The notes under the pieces are model-generated. The model saw nothing but the letters and a program-made list of their open reading frames with translations, did not search any database and was not told where the DNA came from. Shown here in pieces: positions 19,642-28,959 of a stretch of DNA of 64,000 bases. The translations under genes were made by a program, and so were the position numbers. Origin of the DNA: Vavraia culicis subsp. floridensis. Lineage: Eukaryota; Microsporidia; Pleistophoridae. The DNA is taken from the NCBI RefSeq assembly GCF_000192795.1, contig NW_007360607.1:62001-126000 (forward strand), in the 5' to 3' direction. Position 1 is the stretch's first letter, and every line of letters begins with the position of its first letter.

Positions 19642-20649
19642 TCATGAAAAGGACCAGCTAAACTCGTCTCTGTTGTTGAAACACGCATCATTAAGTACAT
19701 TCTCATCTTCTATTTTCAAGTGTGGCAGTAACTGAGCCGGAAGTTCATGATCAGAGTAAAAATACACCAGGAAGGTGTCTGGCGGGCACACCTTCACACT
19801 ACAATCAACAGCTATTACATTCACCACCTTCTTATTTATCGTTATAACACCGAAAAAAAGGGGAAGTATAAACGGCTGTTTCAATAGCAAAACCCGAAAG
19901 TAAAATAATTTATGTACGGCACCAATGTTTGTTCCATTCTTGCGCTTTTTAAACGTTGCACTGCCATGAATACCGCTGATTTCGTAGTGGTTGCTCATCT
20001 GTGTGCACTTTACATCCTTGTTTACGTAAAATGAAACGTTCCTAAAGGACAGCATTCGGGACAACTGGTCGGATATTTCTCTTAAACCGTATATTGGATA
20101 GGAAAACGGGGGATTACCAAACGATGATAAGTAATTCGGAACACAGTTCTCGTATGTTTGGATGCTCAGGGAATTATTAAAGATACGTAACGATTCGTCA
20201 CTCATGGCCGCTCTAAACTCCTCATATTTTAAACAACTGTGTACAAAATAGAAGTAAGCATTCTTTTCTTGTGCCGATAACCACTTTGATTTTACTATTT
20301 CATAATCAAAGTACGGTACTTTATACACTGTCAGGTCTTCATCAATGTACAGATGGTCGTAAATTTCAACAAAATCTATGTTCAGCAACAGATCAAGCTC
20401 CTCAAGCCTGGATATTAGACAACCATTCGTACGAAATAATTGCGGTGTTGTCTCTACCAGGCACTTGGGCTCACTCATTTTATTAATTTTAATGTTTTTT
20501 ACATATTTCGATGTTGCTAGGTCTGATGGTGAGCTCGTAGTGCCATAAAACTCACTGTTGTCAAAGACGATTACTTCTTTTTGATCGATCTCGAACAGTT
20601 TTATCAGAGTTCTGATGGAAGTTCCCTCATAACCATGTTCAAAATCCAT
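19642..20649 (-). CDS. MRS6: Rab escort protein / GDI-like, 335 aa
   Basis: Chaperone that presents Rab GTPases to geranylgeranyl transferase (REP) or extracts them from membranes (GDI). Family blocks: IVFDNSEFYG, corresponding to the second strand of the FAD-like fold (hDxNxYYG); KVPYFDYEIVKSK before a helical stretch; and FGNPPFSYPIYGLREISDQL, the GDI/REP 'YGxSPxLYPLYG' region. The glycine-rich turn is degenerate (HGYEGTS). At 335 aa it is shorter than GDI (~450) and REP (~600), and the C-terminal Rab-tail pocket is much reduced. The frame extends to 20712, but ATG 20649 is preceded by CCCCC and aligns with the family N-terminus. REP versus GDI is not settled. Confidence 0.75.
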   Translation of the reverse strand: MDFEHGYEGTSIRTLIKLFEIDQKEVIVFDNSEFYGTTSSPSDLATSKYVKNIKINKMSEPKCLVETTPQLFRTNGCLISRLEELDLLLNIDFVEIYDHLYIDEDLTVYKVPYFDYEIVKSKWLSAQEKNAYFYFVHSCLKYEEFRAAMSDESLRIFNNSLSIQTYENCVPNYLSSFGNPPFSYPIYGLREISDQLSRMLSFRNVSFYVNKDVKCTQMSNHYEISGIHGSATFKKRKNGTNIGAVHKLFYFRVLLLKQPFILPLFFGVITINKKVVNVIAVDCSVKVCPPDTFLVYFYSDHELPAQLLPHLKIEDENVLNDACFNNRDEFSWSFS

Positions 20650-20651
20650 AT

Positions 20652-20656
20652 GGGGG
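20652..20656 (-). promoter_or_regulatory. C-run directly upstream of start codon
   Basis: CCCCC on the minus strand, 2 nt before the ATG at 20649; it decides the start of the Rab-escort-like gene. Confidence 0.5.
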
Positions 20657-20712
20657 TGAGAATTAGAAGTGATTGTGAGCACTCCCTGATTTGAAAACAA
20701 GCGATAAATCAT

Positions 20713-21241
20713 GTTGTAAACCGTGTACCAGAGGCAAGAAGCGGTCAGAGCGGATCGGAAAAGTGTATTGCACGGATATTGCTGTATGAAGAGGTAAGTA
20801 AACGTGCTTTGAGTGCAAAAACGGTAAAATCAAATTTCCCTATCGCTTTAATTTCCTCCTGAAAAAGCGGTAACTGTGGAATGGAATGAAAGTTATTGAC
20901 TGCTACTCAGAGATACGTCATTTTATGCGGATGAATAGGCATCGACATTAACGATTGGCAAGCACATCTTCTGCACAATAACATACGTTCAAATATTTGA
21001 TGTAAAATGTGTGAACGGAACAGATAGTAGAGGAAATGTTCTGGCCACGGTTCAATTGTGTAATTTGATAGTGTCGAACAAGCGTGTCACTTGTTGAGGC
21101 AGTTAAACAAAAGAAAGGTAAATGCCTACTAGGCAATAAATGACAAGCGAGAATTTTCGTACGTAAATTTATTGAATCGAGTGGGCAGTGTTTTAATCGT
21201 TTTGGCTGCCTAAAACGGTCAAAATTACGAGTAGCCCTCCG
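20713..21241. other. 0.5-kb divergent spacer
   Basis: Lies between the minus-strand REP-like gene and the plus-strand MCM gene, so it must hold both promoters. CCC at 21235-21237 precedes the MCM start. ATGAAGAG followed by GTAAGT at 20793 mimics a first exon but leads nowhere. Confidence 0.5.
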
Positions 21242-22882
21242 ATGGACGTGCCTTCCGAGTTCTACTCGTTTCCCGAGATCGATATGTTACGATTGTGCAA
21301 CAGGTTTCCGGCATTCGCACACAATTTCGTACGGAATAATCACCTCTTTTACGACACGGTCGTGGATAAAAAGATCAAGAACGTTCCGCCATCGCTTTTG
21401 CTGAAGAGATTTCCCAGATGTGACAAAATTAACCATTTAGTGTTGCTGCGTGGAACGATCATAAAAGTAAATCCGATTTTGCTGAAGGATGTTGAGCAGT
21501 CCTACCGCTGCCTGTACTGCGATCACAGCGAGATCGTGAAGTTGGCAAATTACAAAAAGAAAAGGAAAATTATCTGTGAAAAGTGTGGGAAGAACGACTT
21601 CAAGGTTGATGAGGTTTTTACAAAAGCAAAAAACTGTCAAATAATACGTATACAGGACATTGGGAATCCCCAGACGATGTCGGACACCATTGAAATACTT
21701 ATAACGGGCGAGCAGGCCGGCAAATTCTTACCAGGCGAGAATATTGAGGTGCTTGGGATAGTGCGGCTCAAATGGCCGTTGCTCAAGATGAATGAGAAGC
21801 TGTCACCCGTAATTTATTTGCAGTCACATTCTATCAGAAGAACAGAAAGAAAAGAGCGCTTGAGATTTGAGGGCCTGAACGACTTTATGAACGTGGAATG
21901 CTTCGACAAACAGCGCTTTTTGCTAAAAAATTTCATGAACGAAATTGTAGGCTGCGAGAATGTCAAGCTCGGTATTTTGCTCTCTGTTATTGGCAAAAAG
22001 AAAAAAGACAAGGAAACAAGAAATAACTCGCATATTATGTTGGTGGGTACCCCAGGAACAGGCAAGTCGCACTTTCTCAGGTCCATTGCGCATTTAGCAC
22101 ATTCAGTGTCAATTAATGGAATAGGAACTTCTGAGGCGGGCTTGACGACGTGTGCGGTAAAGCAGGGCAAGGAGTGGCTTTTAGAGGCTGGTGCGCTTAT
22201 ATTAGCGGACAACGGAATCTGTTGCATCGATGCATTCGATGCTCTGCCGTTGTACGATAAAAGAGGACTTTTGGAGGTGATGGAGCAGCAGACACTAAGT
22301 GTTGCCAAGGCAGGCCTGGTATCTACGCTGAATGCGCGGTGTTCAGTTATAGCAGCTTACAATATCAGCTACTACGATATGTGCAAGTCCATCTGTGAAA
22401 ATCTTAGGATCAGTTCTCCATTGGTAAGCAGATTCGATCTGATTTTTCTTATCGATGAAAAATACGAACATGACTATGTAATAAGCCAAAAGGTGTTGAC
22501 CAGAAGTGAAATAAAACACAAGAAACAACATTGGAACTTGGGAATATTAAAAGATTTCCTTGAAACGGTAAGAAACAACGAAACAGACGTGAATATCGAG
22601 GCTACCAACCTGATCAATACATATTTCAAATGGCGCAGAACACAGAAAACCGAAATGTTTACCATAAGGAACCTTGAGAGCATTCTGAGACTGTCGGAAT
22701 CACATGCAAAGTTGCTGGGAAAAGCCGTTTTGGATGAGGATAGCGTTATGACAGCTATTTTTTTGATTGAAAGTTCGTTGTGGAAGAGCCAAAAAATCGA
22801 ACTGGACACGAAGCGTATTTTCATCGACAAAGAATATTTTGGTGCAAAAGCACAGGAGATGAGAGCATTGATGAACAATTGA
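21242..22882 (+). CDS. MCM-family AAA+ helicase, MCM9-like, 546 aa
   Basis: MCM2-9 family DNA helicase. N-terminal OB fold with a C4 zinc motif (CLYCDHSE...CEKCGK, about residues 89-120), then the AAA+ core: Walker A GTPGTGKS (Lys275), GIGTSEAGLTTCAVK, LEAGALILADNGICCID, sensor-1 Asn in AAYN, and arginine finger SRFD (Arg397). The GIGTS-AGLT and LEAGALxLAD-GxCCID blocks match MCM9 better than MCM2-7 or MCM8. MCM9 acts with MCM8 in homologous recombination and mismatch repair. The Walker B acidic pair is altered: Asp330 stays, but the next residue is Ala331 instead of Glu. Shorter than animal MCM9 with no C-terminal tail. CCC at -5 to -7. Confidence 0.85.
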   Translation: MDVPSEFYSFPEIDMLRLCNRFPAFAHNFVRNNHLFYDTVVDKKIKNVPPSLLLKRFPRCDKINHLVLLRGTIIKVNPILLKDVEQSYRCLYCDHSEIVKLANYKKKRKIICEKCGKNDFKVDEVFTKAKNCQIIRIQDIGNPQTMSDTIEILITGEQAGKFLPGENIEVLGIVRLKWPLLKMNEKLSPVIYLQSHSIRRTERKERLRFEGLNDFMNVECFDKQRFLLKNFMNEIVGCENVKLGILLSVIGKKKKDKETRNNSHIMLVGTPGTGKSHFLRSIAHLAHSVSINGIGTSEAGLTTCAVKQGKEWLLEAGALILADNGICCIDAFDALPLYDKRGLLEVMEQQTLSVAKAGLVSTLNARCSVIAAYNISYYDMCKSICENLRISSPLVSRFDLIFLIDEKYEHDYVISQKVLTRSEIKHKKQHWNLGILKDFLETVRNNETDVNIEATNLINTYFKWRRTQKTEMFTIRNLESILRLSESHAKLLGKAVLDEDSVMTAIFLIESSLWKSQKIELDTKRIFIDKEYFGAKAQEMRALMNN

Positions 22883-23148
22883 GTGCTTGGTGACACATTA
22901 GATCAGAATGTAGCGTTAGTAGTCTATTGGATATTTTATATAAAACACACAGGAACAAAAATCACACGGAGTAGCCGGCAGGCAATTCATAAAAACAAAC
23001 AAAAAATCTAGAAATAAATATGTGATGAAAAACGAACAGAAATCAATCAAATATGCTTACTATCCCATTTTATAAAACTTTTCCACGCGTAAAAATGCCC
23101 TGCCAAGTCATGTAGCAATGAATATTTGACTCTCAAACTTAGAACATG

Positions 23149-24282
23149 TTAATATAATTCTTCCACTGCTTCAATAACGAATCCCTCGGCAGAGAACACA
23201 AATCCCTCACTCTCTAATCGGTAAATTTTACCGCCCACTGCAGAATAATCACCCTCAGCCAGGTCAAAACCATTCAACCAATCAAGATAGTTTCTTTTTT
23301 TGCCAAGAACATCAACAGGCGTGATTACATCATCTTGCAATACAAATTCTGCGCTACTTGCATCATCAGGTGTGCCGTAAATTCTTTTCGTCTTATTGTA
23401 GTATTTAAAGGACGATTTGCACATGATTACTATTTTTTGGCTCTTTGATTCATATATTCTGTACTCGTTGCCCTTAACATCCTGAGATAACTGTTCATAT
23501 GCATACAGTTCAACAGCTTCCCTATAGTTGAGCCTTTTTGCTTTCATATCCACAAATTTTGTGATTTTGAGATGCGAGAGCTCTTTTACTGTGAAATTTA
23601 TGACAAAGTTCTTGTTCTTCAGCTTGTTGTACATCTGATCGGTGATAAAAATCGTGTTTTGGTTGCCTATGAAGCTGTTCGAATATTCAACAGGCTTGCA
23701 CTTTTTAATATCAGTGATTTTGATATTTTTGTAGCTGTTTGCCGATCCGCCAGCAGACATCTCGTAGTGATCCTTTGTCTTTATCGTCTCTATCTCCACA
23801 AAGCTGTTTTCATCAAAAAATGCCTGGGCCTCCGAGATATACTGCGAAATCAAAGAGTTATAAATTATTTTAAACGGTGTCGTTTTCTTTACAGTATTGC
23901 GGTAGTAGTTCAGGTCTTCTTTTAGCTTATCGGATGGATAAGAAATGTCATAAAGATTAAAATACGTGTGGTTCAGAAAAACTGTCTTGAACAGGTGGTT
24001 GTAGTACGAGAGGCATTGAAATGAATCGTTGAATGACATATTACCTGTTGTTTCATATATCGTGGCCAGAATATCGCTTGTAAACATGCTGTCAGCTGCT
24101 GTATTATTATCCTTTGAGTGATACAAAACATTATCGAAATTATTGCCAGGCACATTCTTAGTCGTATCATTTCCTTCTTCCATATTCTCATCAAAATATC
24201 TCCTGCTCTGCTTTTTATAGTTCTTTAATTTCTTTTTATCCTCTTTCTCGTCTTTTTTTTCGGTACTTCTGGCTATGACCAT
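23149..24282 (-). CDS. orphan protein, 377 aa
   Basis: Not recognised. After a Lys/Glu-rich N-terminus (about residues 6-30) the rest looks like a soluble globular protein rich in Tyr, Asn and Phe, with segments such as SYYNHLFKTVFLNHTYFNLY and a C-terminal acidic part (DYSAVGGKIYRLESEGFV). No signal peptide or membrane helix. The frame extends to an ATG at 24357; the ATG at 24282 is preferred because CCCCC sits at -13 to -17 on the minus strand, but the longer form cannot be excluded. Confidence 0.75.
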   Translation of the reverse strand: MVIARSTEKKDEKEDKKKLKNYKKQSRRYFDENMEEGNDTTKNVPGNNFDNVLYHSKDNNTAADSMFTSDILATIYETTGNMSFNDSFQCLSYYNHLFKTVFLNHTYFNLYDISYPSDKLKEDLNYYRNTVKKTTPFKIIYNSLISQYISEAQAFFDENSFVEIETIKTKDHYEMSAGGSANSYKNIKITDIKKCKPVEYSNSFIGNQNTIFITDQMYNKLKNKNFVINFTVKELSHLKITKFVDMKAKRLNYREAVELYAYEQLSQDVKGNEYRIYESKSQKIVIMCKSSFKYYNKTKRIYGTPDDASSAEFVLQDDVITPVDVLGKKRNYLDWLNGFDLAEGDYSAVGGKIYRLESEGFVFSAEGFVIEAVEELY

Positions 24283-24614
24283 ATAACAAAGCGTGGGGGT
24301 ACTCAGGCATTTTCCATATTTACAAAAAGAACCACTGCCATTTTTATTGGTACTCATTCGTTAACAGTTTCATAGCACGTATTTGATAGTTTGTATTCAG
24401 TTACTTCCCTTTACTCCTAATTCGCCTTGACATCTTTCGTGTTTTTTTGGTTGTCTATCCCTGGTAAACTTTTCAGCATACCATGTATTAGTGGTACAAA
24501 GACACCGCTAAACCACAGTAATTCAGCAGTGTACTGCATCCACGGGGATGTTTTTTGGGTGCTATTTTTTCGTTGAGTAGCAGATTTTCTTTTCGTGCAT
24601 CTCACACCCCTGTT

Positions 24615-24764
24615 ATGTCGATCAACCAGGCATTTGAGGATCTCCTGAAAGAAATTGACGAGTGCGAATTTGCACTCAGGACCCTTGAAAGAAAAGCAAA
24701 GCCTTTGACACAGTTCGTGTACACTGCGGCTGTTACCTGCAGAGATGATGAAAATATCGAATAA
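24615..24764 (+). CDS. small helical protein, 49 aa
   Basis: Too short for family assignment, but ATG is preceded by CCCC at -5 to -8 and the stop codon is embedded in AATAAA (24761-24766), the same features as neighbouring genes. The sequence is one amphipathic helix (NQAFEDLLKEIDECEFALRT) with a short acidic tail, compatible with a small subunit of a kinetochore, tethering or BLOC-like complex. That is a guess from size only. Confidence 0.6.
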   Translation: MSINQAFEDLLKEIDECEFALRTLERKAKPLTQFVYTAAVTCRDDENIE

Positions 24765-25192
24765 AAATTACAGCCTGACTTGTTCGCCTGCAGCGATCTA
24801 ATTTCAGTACGATTGGGATTATTTAAGGTAAATGTTATTAATTTGTTTATTTCTGTGCGTGCATACAATGTTTTGTGGTCGCTGTATTCATCTTTTGAGT
24901 GTTTCCAAGCACTATATGTACCGATTGTTTGGTACCGATGTGCTCATTATTGACACATTACGCTGTTCGATCCGTTTGGTTTTAGCACAGCTCACATATC
25001 AACGGTTTCTGCATCCGTACAATGACTTAGTGTATCCGTAATTGCGGGTGAAGATGCTGGTTTTACGAGATGACTAATCTGTGATTCGAGTGTTTGCTAT
25101 TTTTACTGTTCCTCCGCCAAAGAAACACCTGCATTTACAACCAGGTTTTTAATTTTAAGCCTTTTTCATCTCCAACCATAAAACGCCCTTAA
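24765..25192. other. 0.4-kb spacer
   Basis: Holds the CDK promoter region. A 69-codon ATG frame at 24832 with a hydrophobic start is present but lacks any start signal and is not called. Confidence 0.5.
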
Positions 25193-26077
25193 ATGAGCAC
25201 AACCGATTCGTACCAGCGGTTGGAAAAGATTGGCGAAGGGACCTATGGCATCGTATACAAGGCAAAAAATAAGAAGACAGACAAAATTGTAGCGTTGAAA
25301 AAAATACGTCCGGAGAACGAGGAGGAGGGCATATCCACAACCACGATCCGAGAGATATCAATCCTCAAAAATTTGAACAACGAGAGGATCATAAAGCTAA
25401 TGGACGTGATGTACAGCAATAACAGCATTTACATCGTTTATGAGTACTTGGAAACGGACTTGAGACGGTTTTTGGATGATTGCATATCAAAGGGAACAAC
25501 AATTTATGAAGAAAAAAGAAGGGAAATGGCACGACAAATGGTCGAGGGAGTTGCTTACTTGCATTGCAACGGGATACTGCACAGGGATCTTAAGCCACAG
25601 AACATTTTGATTGATGGAAGCGGAAATATAAAATTGGCGGATTTCGGGCTTGGACGGACACTGCGTCTACCTATCAAAACACTTACACACGATGTAATAA
25701 CGTTATGGTATAGGCCTCCAGAGATACTGCTAGGATCGAAACACTACGCCTCAAGCGTTGATGTATGGAGCTTAGCATGCATCCTTGCAGAGCTATTTAC
25801 GTTAAAACCGATATTTCCTGGTGATTCAGAAATAGACCAGCTGTATAAAATATTTATGATCCTGGGAACACCTGACAACACGAACTGGAAGAACGTCACA
25901 TATCTTCCAAATTATCAAGAATCGTTCCCAAAGTGGGAGTGTATTGATCTGAACATCATTCTTAAGGATGGTTTGTTCACGGATCTAATCAATAACATGC
26001 TACGGTACAACCCTATGGATCGTATGCCTGCGATACATGCACTTAATGAGCCGTATTTTACGGAGACTGCTAATTAA
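25193..26077 (+). CDS. CDC28: cyclin-dependent kinase, CDK1/Cdc28-type, 294 aa
   Basis: Cell-cycle protein kinase, complete at the usual ~295 aa. GEGTYGIVYKA contains the inhibitory Thr/Tyr pair of CDK1, followed by VALKKIR and the cyclin-binding helix EGISTTTIRE, a variant of EGVPSTAIRE. HRDLKPQN and DFG (ADFGLGR) are intact. The T-loop phospho-acceptor is the Thr in LTHDVITLWYRPPEILLG, and GDSEIDQLYKIFMILGTP matches the CMGC insert. CDK1 is preferred to Pho85 because of the PSTAIRE variant and T-loop. CCC at -5 to -7 before ATG. Confidence 0.93.
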   Translation: MSTTDSYQRLEKIGEGTYGIVYKAKNKKTDKIVALKKIRPENEEEGISTTTIREISILKNLNNERIIKLMDVMYSNNSIYIVYEYLETDLRRFLDDCISKGTTIYEEKRREMARQMVEGVAYLHCNGILHRDLKPQNILIDGSGNIKLADFGLGRTLRLPIKTLTHDVITLWYRPPEILLGSKHYASSVDVWSLACILAELFTLKPIFPGDSEIDQLYKIFMILGTPDNTNWKNVTYLPNYQESFPKWECIDLNIILKDGLFTDLINNMLRYNPMDRMPAIHALNEPYFTETAN

Positions 26078-26280
26078 ATGAGCTATTGTAACTCGTTGCG
26101 TGTACCTTTTTTATTTTCTGTTATGAGAAGATATTTCGTGTGCTGTGATACCAAGGGACTATTTCTTGGCGCTTTGCCCAATTACACGCTTCAATTCCAT
26201 TTTTTCACTAAAAATATATTTTATTTATCACTTCACACACAGCACCATTCATCCAGCAAACATACTCTTCTGATTCACTG

Positions 26281-26303
26281 GGACCGATCATTACTACCGG
26301 TCC
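26281..26303. repeat. small inverted repeat downstream of CDK gene
   Basis: GGACCG (26281-26286) and CGGTCC (26298-26303) could form a 6-bp hairpin with an 11-nt loop in the 3' flank. Role unknown; could be chance. Confidence 0.3.
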
Positions 26304-26631
26304 TTAATTGACAGAATGCTTTCTCGGCAACGCCAATCTTCTCACGTATTCATTTCCAACAACTGACAGCAAAAGACATTGAAATATCAACTGAGCTGTG
26401 GTAAGGGGTGCTCATTTTGGTCTGGCATGGTACAGCACATAAGAACTTACGGTTGATACTGGGTTTAAATACACGATATATCTCACACGCTACGGAAAGA
26501 CACAAAATCCTTGTACCGTATTACTGAGATGACTAATAACTGCTTCAGAAGTAATGAAAAATGGGTCTAAGTCTTAAAAGAACGGGTGAAATGACTAACT
26601 AGTAAACAAGGAAATAGGTCATGAAGACTTT

Positions 26632-27109
26632 GAATGAACGGACAGCACGTTCCATTTCCAACATACGAGGCCAAATCACTCTATGTAAGAGGAACATTCG
26701 ATCAAAGCTGGCTCGGTGGTGTGCTACAACGTGCAAAGACGAACAGCAATGGTGCACTCCCATGCTCACTCATGCCACCACGTAAGTGTTATGTGTATTA
26801 AGCAGATTTGATGGGAGTTGCACATTCTCTTGTATTATATCGGGCTTGGGCAGATGCACAAAGACTAGAAAGTGCTAAATCGGTATTGTGAGCACTGGAT
26901 AGCAGCATAGATCATAAATGCTGGGCCCTGAACATAGATTAACAGTAACTACGGGTAGTGGTGCTCTCTCAAGATGGCACAAGCATTGTCCTACAATCTC
27001 AATACACAGCTGTATCAGACGGGTCTTATAGCTAGGATAAGTCCTAGTTAAGCATGTTTAATGAAATGGTTGTGTAGAGCAGTTTTATCAAAGTTGTTGC
27101 TGGAAAAAA
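26632..27109. repeat. dispersed ~477-bp repeat, copy 1
   Basis: About 98-99% identical by eye to 31072-31547, same orientation, with a 2-nt insertion near 26750 relative to copy 2 and a few substitutions. Similarity begins abruptly at GAATGAACGG and ends at an A6 run. No terminal inverted repeats and no obvious target-site duplication. Could be a short retroelement derivative or a segmental duplication. Confidence 0.9.
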
Positions 27110-28376
27110 CAATTTTGCGGAGAGAAATACGCTAAGTAAATTTTTTAAAATGTGGTTAAGTTTATCCTACCGTGCAATTACCAAAATTGTGAGCAAACTT
27201 AGGCTTTGTTGTTGTGCCATATTCAGATAACGCAAATTTGCTATTTCTCACACAGTAACTGACGTTTTAAACGATAAAACCAATTTATGATTTCAAACGA
27301 TGTTTCTTTTACCGCTGACATGAAGAGTTAGTATTTATGATAAGAAATATTGTCCAAATTGCGCACATCGAAGGTTATTTTAATGTTCACATCTCTGAAT
27401 TTGGAAATTGTTATCGTGCTGTTGGTATTTTATACTTTGAGTAAAAAATCATTTTTGGAGTCACATTCTGAACATAGCACCTGTACATCGCTGTGATAAA
27501 ACTGGAATATACGCTTTAAGCATTCTCTGTAGCAAAGTATGTTCTAGAAAGCGTTTTCTATCTCTTTACAATGCCTTGTGGAGTAGCACTATCAGGAAAA
27601 AGACTTGCATCGTACACCCGATGTGCGGTACTATTTATTTTATGTTTCATAGACATTAACGTTCAGTCGCACCACAATCTTTGATTATTCGATACTTTGT
27701 ATGATTTGCAACAAAAGTATAAAAAATACAATTCTGGTTCTTATCTTCTAAATCACGAACTTGGTAGAAATTCGTTGTGATGCCGCGAAATGTAACCGAT
27801 ATATTAAGCGAGGTTATCCACCATTAGCTTGTCTTTGTGGAACATACGGAGTGTCAAACGCGGTACGTATTGTTATGACACGACAACCAGGCGTGTGCAT
27901 GTTAAACGGGAGTGATCCGTTGTATTAAAGAGGAAATATGTCAAAAGCTTAAAACTTGGAAGTGTCATACAGTGATTTTGAATACTACGCTGTGATGCGG
28001 ATAGTATTATACGCATTCAGCTCGGTGGTATGCTTGTTACACTGTTGCTCAATAAATTATTGTATTTGCATGCAAGGCTGAACATTTCACGGACGAACGA
28101 AAACGAAAGTTACTCTCAAACGCTGTTCTTCCTATTATGGCATTTCTTAGTTTTTTGAAAAAATGGCAACATTACTTACGAAGAAATAGACCTCATGGTT
28201 TGCTCGTTACAAGAACAGCAACATAGGACCAGGTCCTTTAAAACAGTAGAGTGCTCATACGCATCCATAAATTACACGTAAAATACTCAACTTGCCGAAT
28301 TGGCACATATTACAGCGCAACACGTCAGTGCAATTATAAAATTTTTTAATTCACAGGATATTTTTTGAGTTTTAGC

Positions 28377-28553
28377 ATGTCAAAAACATTCCACCAGCAG
28401 TTCATGGTTTTGGTGCGAGGCAGCCTGAACGGCACGCACCTCATAAAAAATAGATTAAAAGGTAAATTGGACTGCATACAACGAACGGCAGAGCAATACG
28501 CTGCAACAGGTCACCTGTACATCCCACAACTGCCGGCCAACGTGTTTAATTAG
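28377..28553 (+). CDS. small orphan protein, 58 aa
   Basis: ATG frame (MSKTFHQQFM...) with coding-like codon choice and helical, Gln/Leu-rich composition, ending in PQLPANVFN. No signal peptide or membrane helix. It converges on the cold-shock gene with only 25 bp between stop codons. No C-run precedes the ATG and the family is unknown. Confidence 0.5.
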   Translation: MSKTFHQQFMVLVRGSLNGTHLIKNRLKGKLDCIQRTAEQYAATGHLYIPQLPANVFN

Positions 28554-28578
28554 ATCACAAAATAGGTTGGAAACACTA

Positions 28579-28959
28579 TCAACACTTCTTATTCTCCTTC
28601 ATTTTGTCAATCTCATCCTCAATCATCTTTGACATGATTTTTCTAAAGGAATGATAATAGTGGTAGTAGATGTCGTTGGTCTTCTGGCCGCGAGCCTCCG
28701 TTTTGTGTTCCGACGTGACGTTCTTCGCCAAGTACCCTCTTGGTCCCTTAACCAGCTCGAATTCGCAAATCTGCTGTGGCAATAAATAGACCACCATTCC
28801 AGGTTGTGTAGAAATCGATGAGAAGTGAAAAAACACTGAAATTAAAAAGAATAACTTACCGTCTTCGTTTATCTCTGGATCATGAGGTACAAGGAAACCA
28901 TAGCCCCGTTCGTAACTGAAGAACTTAATGGTACCTTTGTAACGTTTTTTTGCTCCCAT
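28579..28959 (-). CDS. cold-shock-domain (Y-box type) RNA-binding protein with a 24-nt intron
   Basis: Single cold-shock domain followed by a charged C-terminal tail. RNP-1-like RGYGF is at residues ~17-21. RNP-2 reads EDVFFHFSSI only after removing a 24-nt segment (28836-28859) that begins GTAAGT and ends TTTCAG on the minus strand. Left in, it adds eight hydrophobic residues in the middle of the RNP-2 strand without a stop. Spliced protein is 118 aa; the unspliced frame is 126. CCC lies at -13 to -15. Expected to bind single-stranded RNA/DNA in translation or mRNA storage. The CSD match is strong; the exact role is not. Confidence 0.85.
   Translation of the reverse strand: MGAKKRYKGTIKFFSYERGYGFLVPHDPEINEDGKLFFLISVFFHFSSISTQPGMVVYLLPQQICEFELVKGPRGYLAKNVTSEHKTEARGQKTNDIYYHYYHSFRKIMSKMIEDEIDKMKENKKC
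28836..28859 (-). other. predicted 24-nt spliceosomal intron
   Basis: Minus-strand GTAAGT at the 5' end, TTTTTAATTTCAG at the 3' end, with the likely branch adenosine only a few bases from the AG, as in the ultrashort microsporidian introns. It interrupts the codon that becomes GTG (Val) of DVFFHF. Its length is a multiple of three, so retention keeps the frame. Confidence 0.85.

Larger units (their letters stand above)
26078..28376. other. 2.3-kb gene-poor region with dispersed repeat copy 1
   Basis: No supported gene. Contains the first copy of the ~477-bp repeat (26632-27109) and a small inverted repeat at 26281-26303 (GGACCG / CGGTCC) downstream of the CDK gene. Confidence 0.6.

Noticed and set aside
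20650..20712. Longer start for the REP-like gene
   Set aside because: The family alignment begins at the second Met, and only that Met has the C-run. The longer form is not fully excluded.
20786..20910. ATGAAGAG followed by GTAAGT, resembling a microsporidian first exon and intron
   Set aside because: No acceptor gives more than a dozen codons before a stop.
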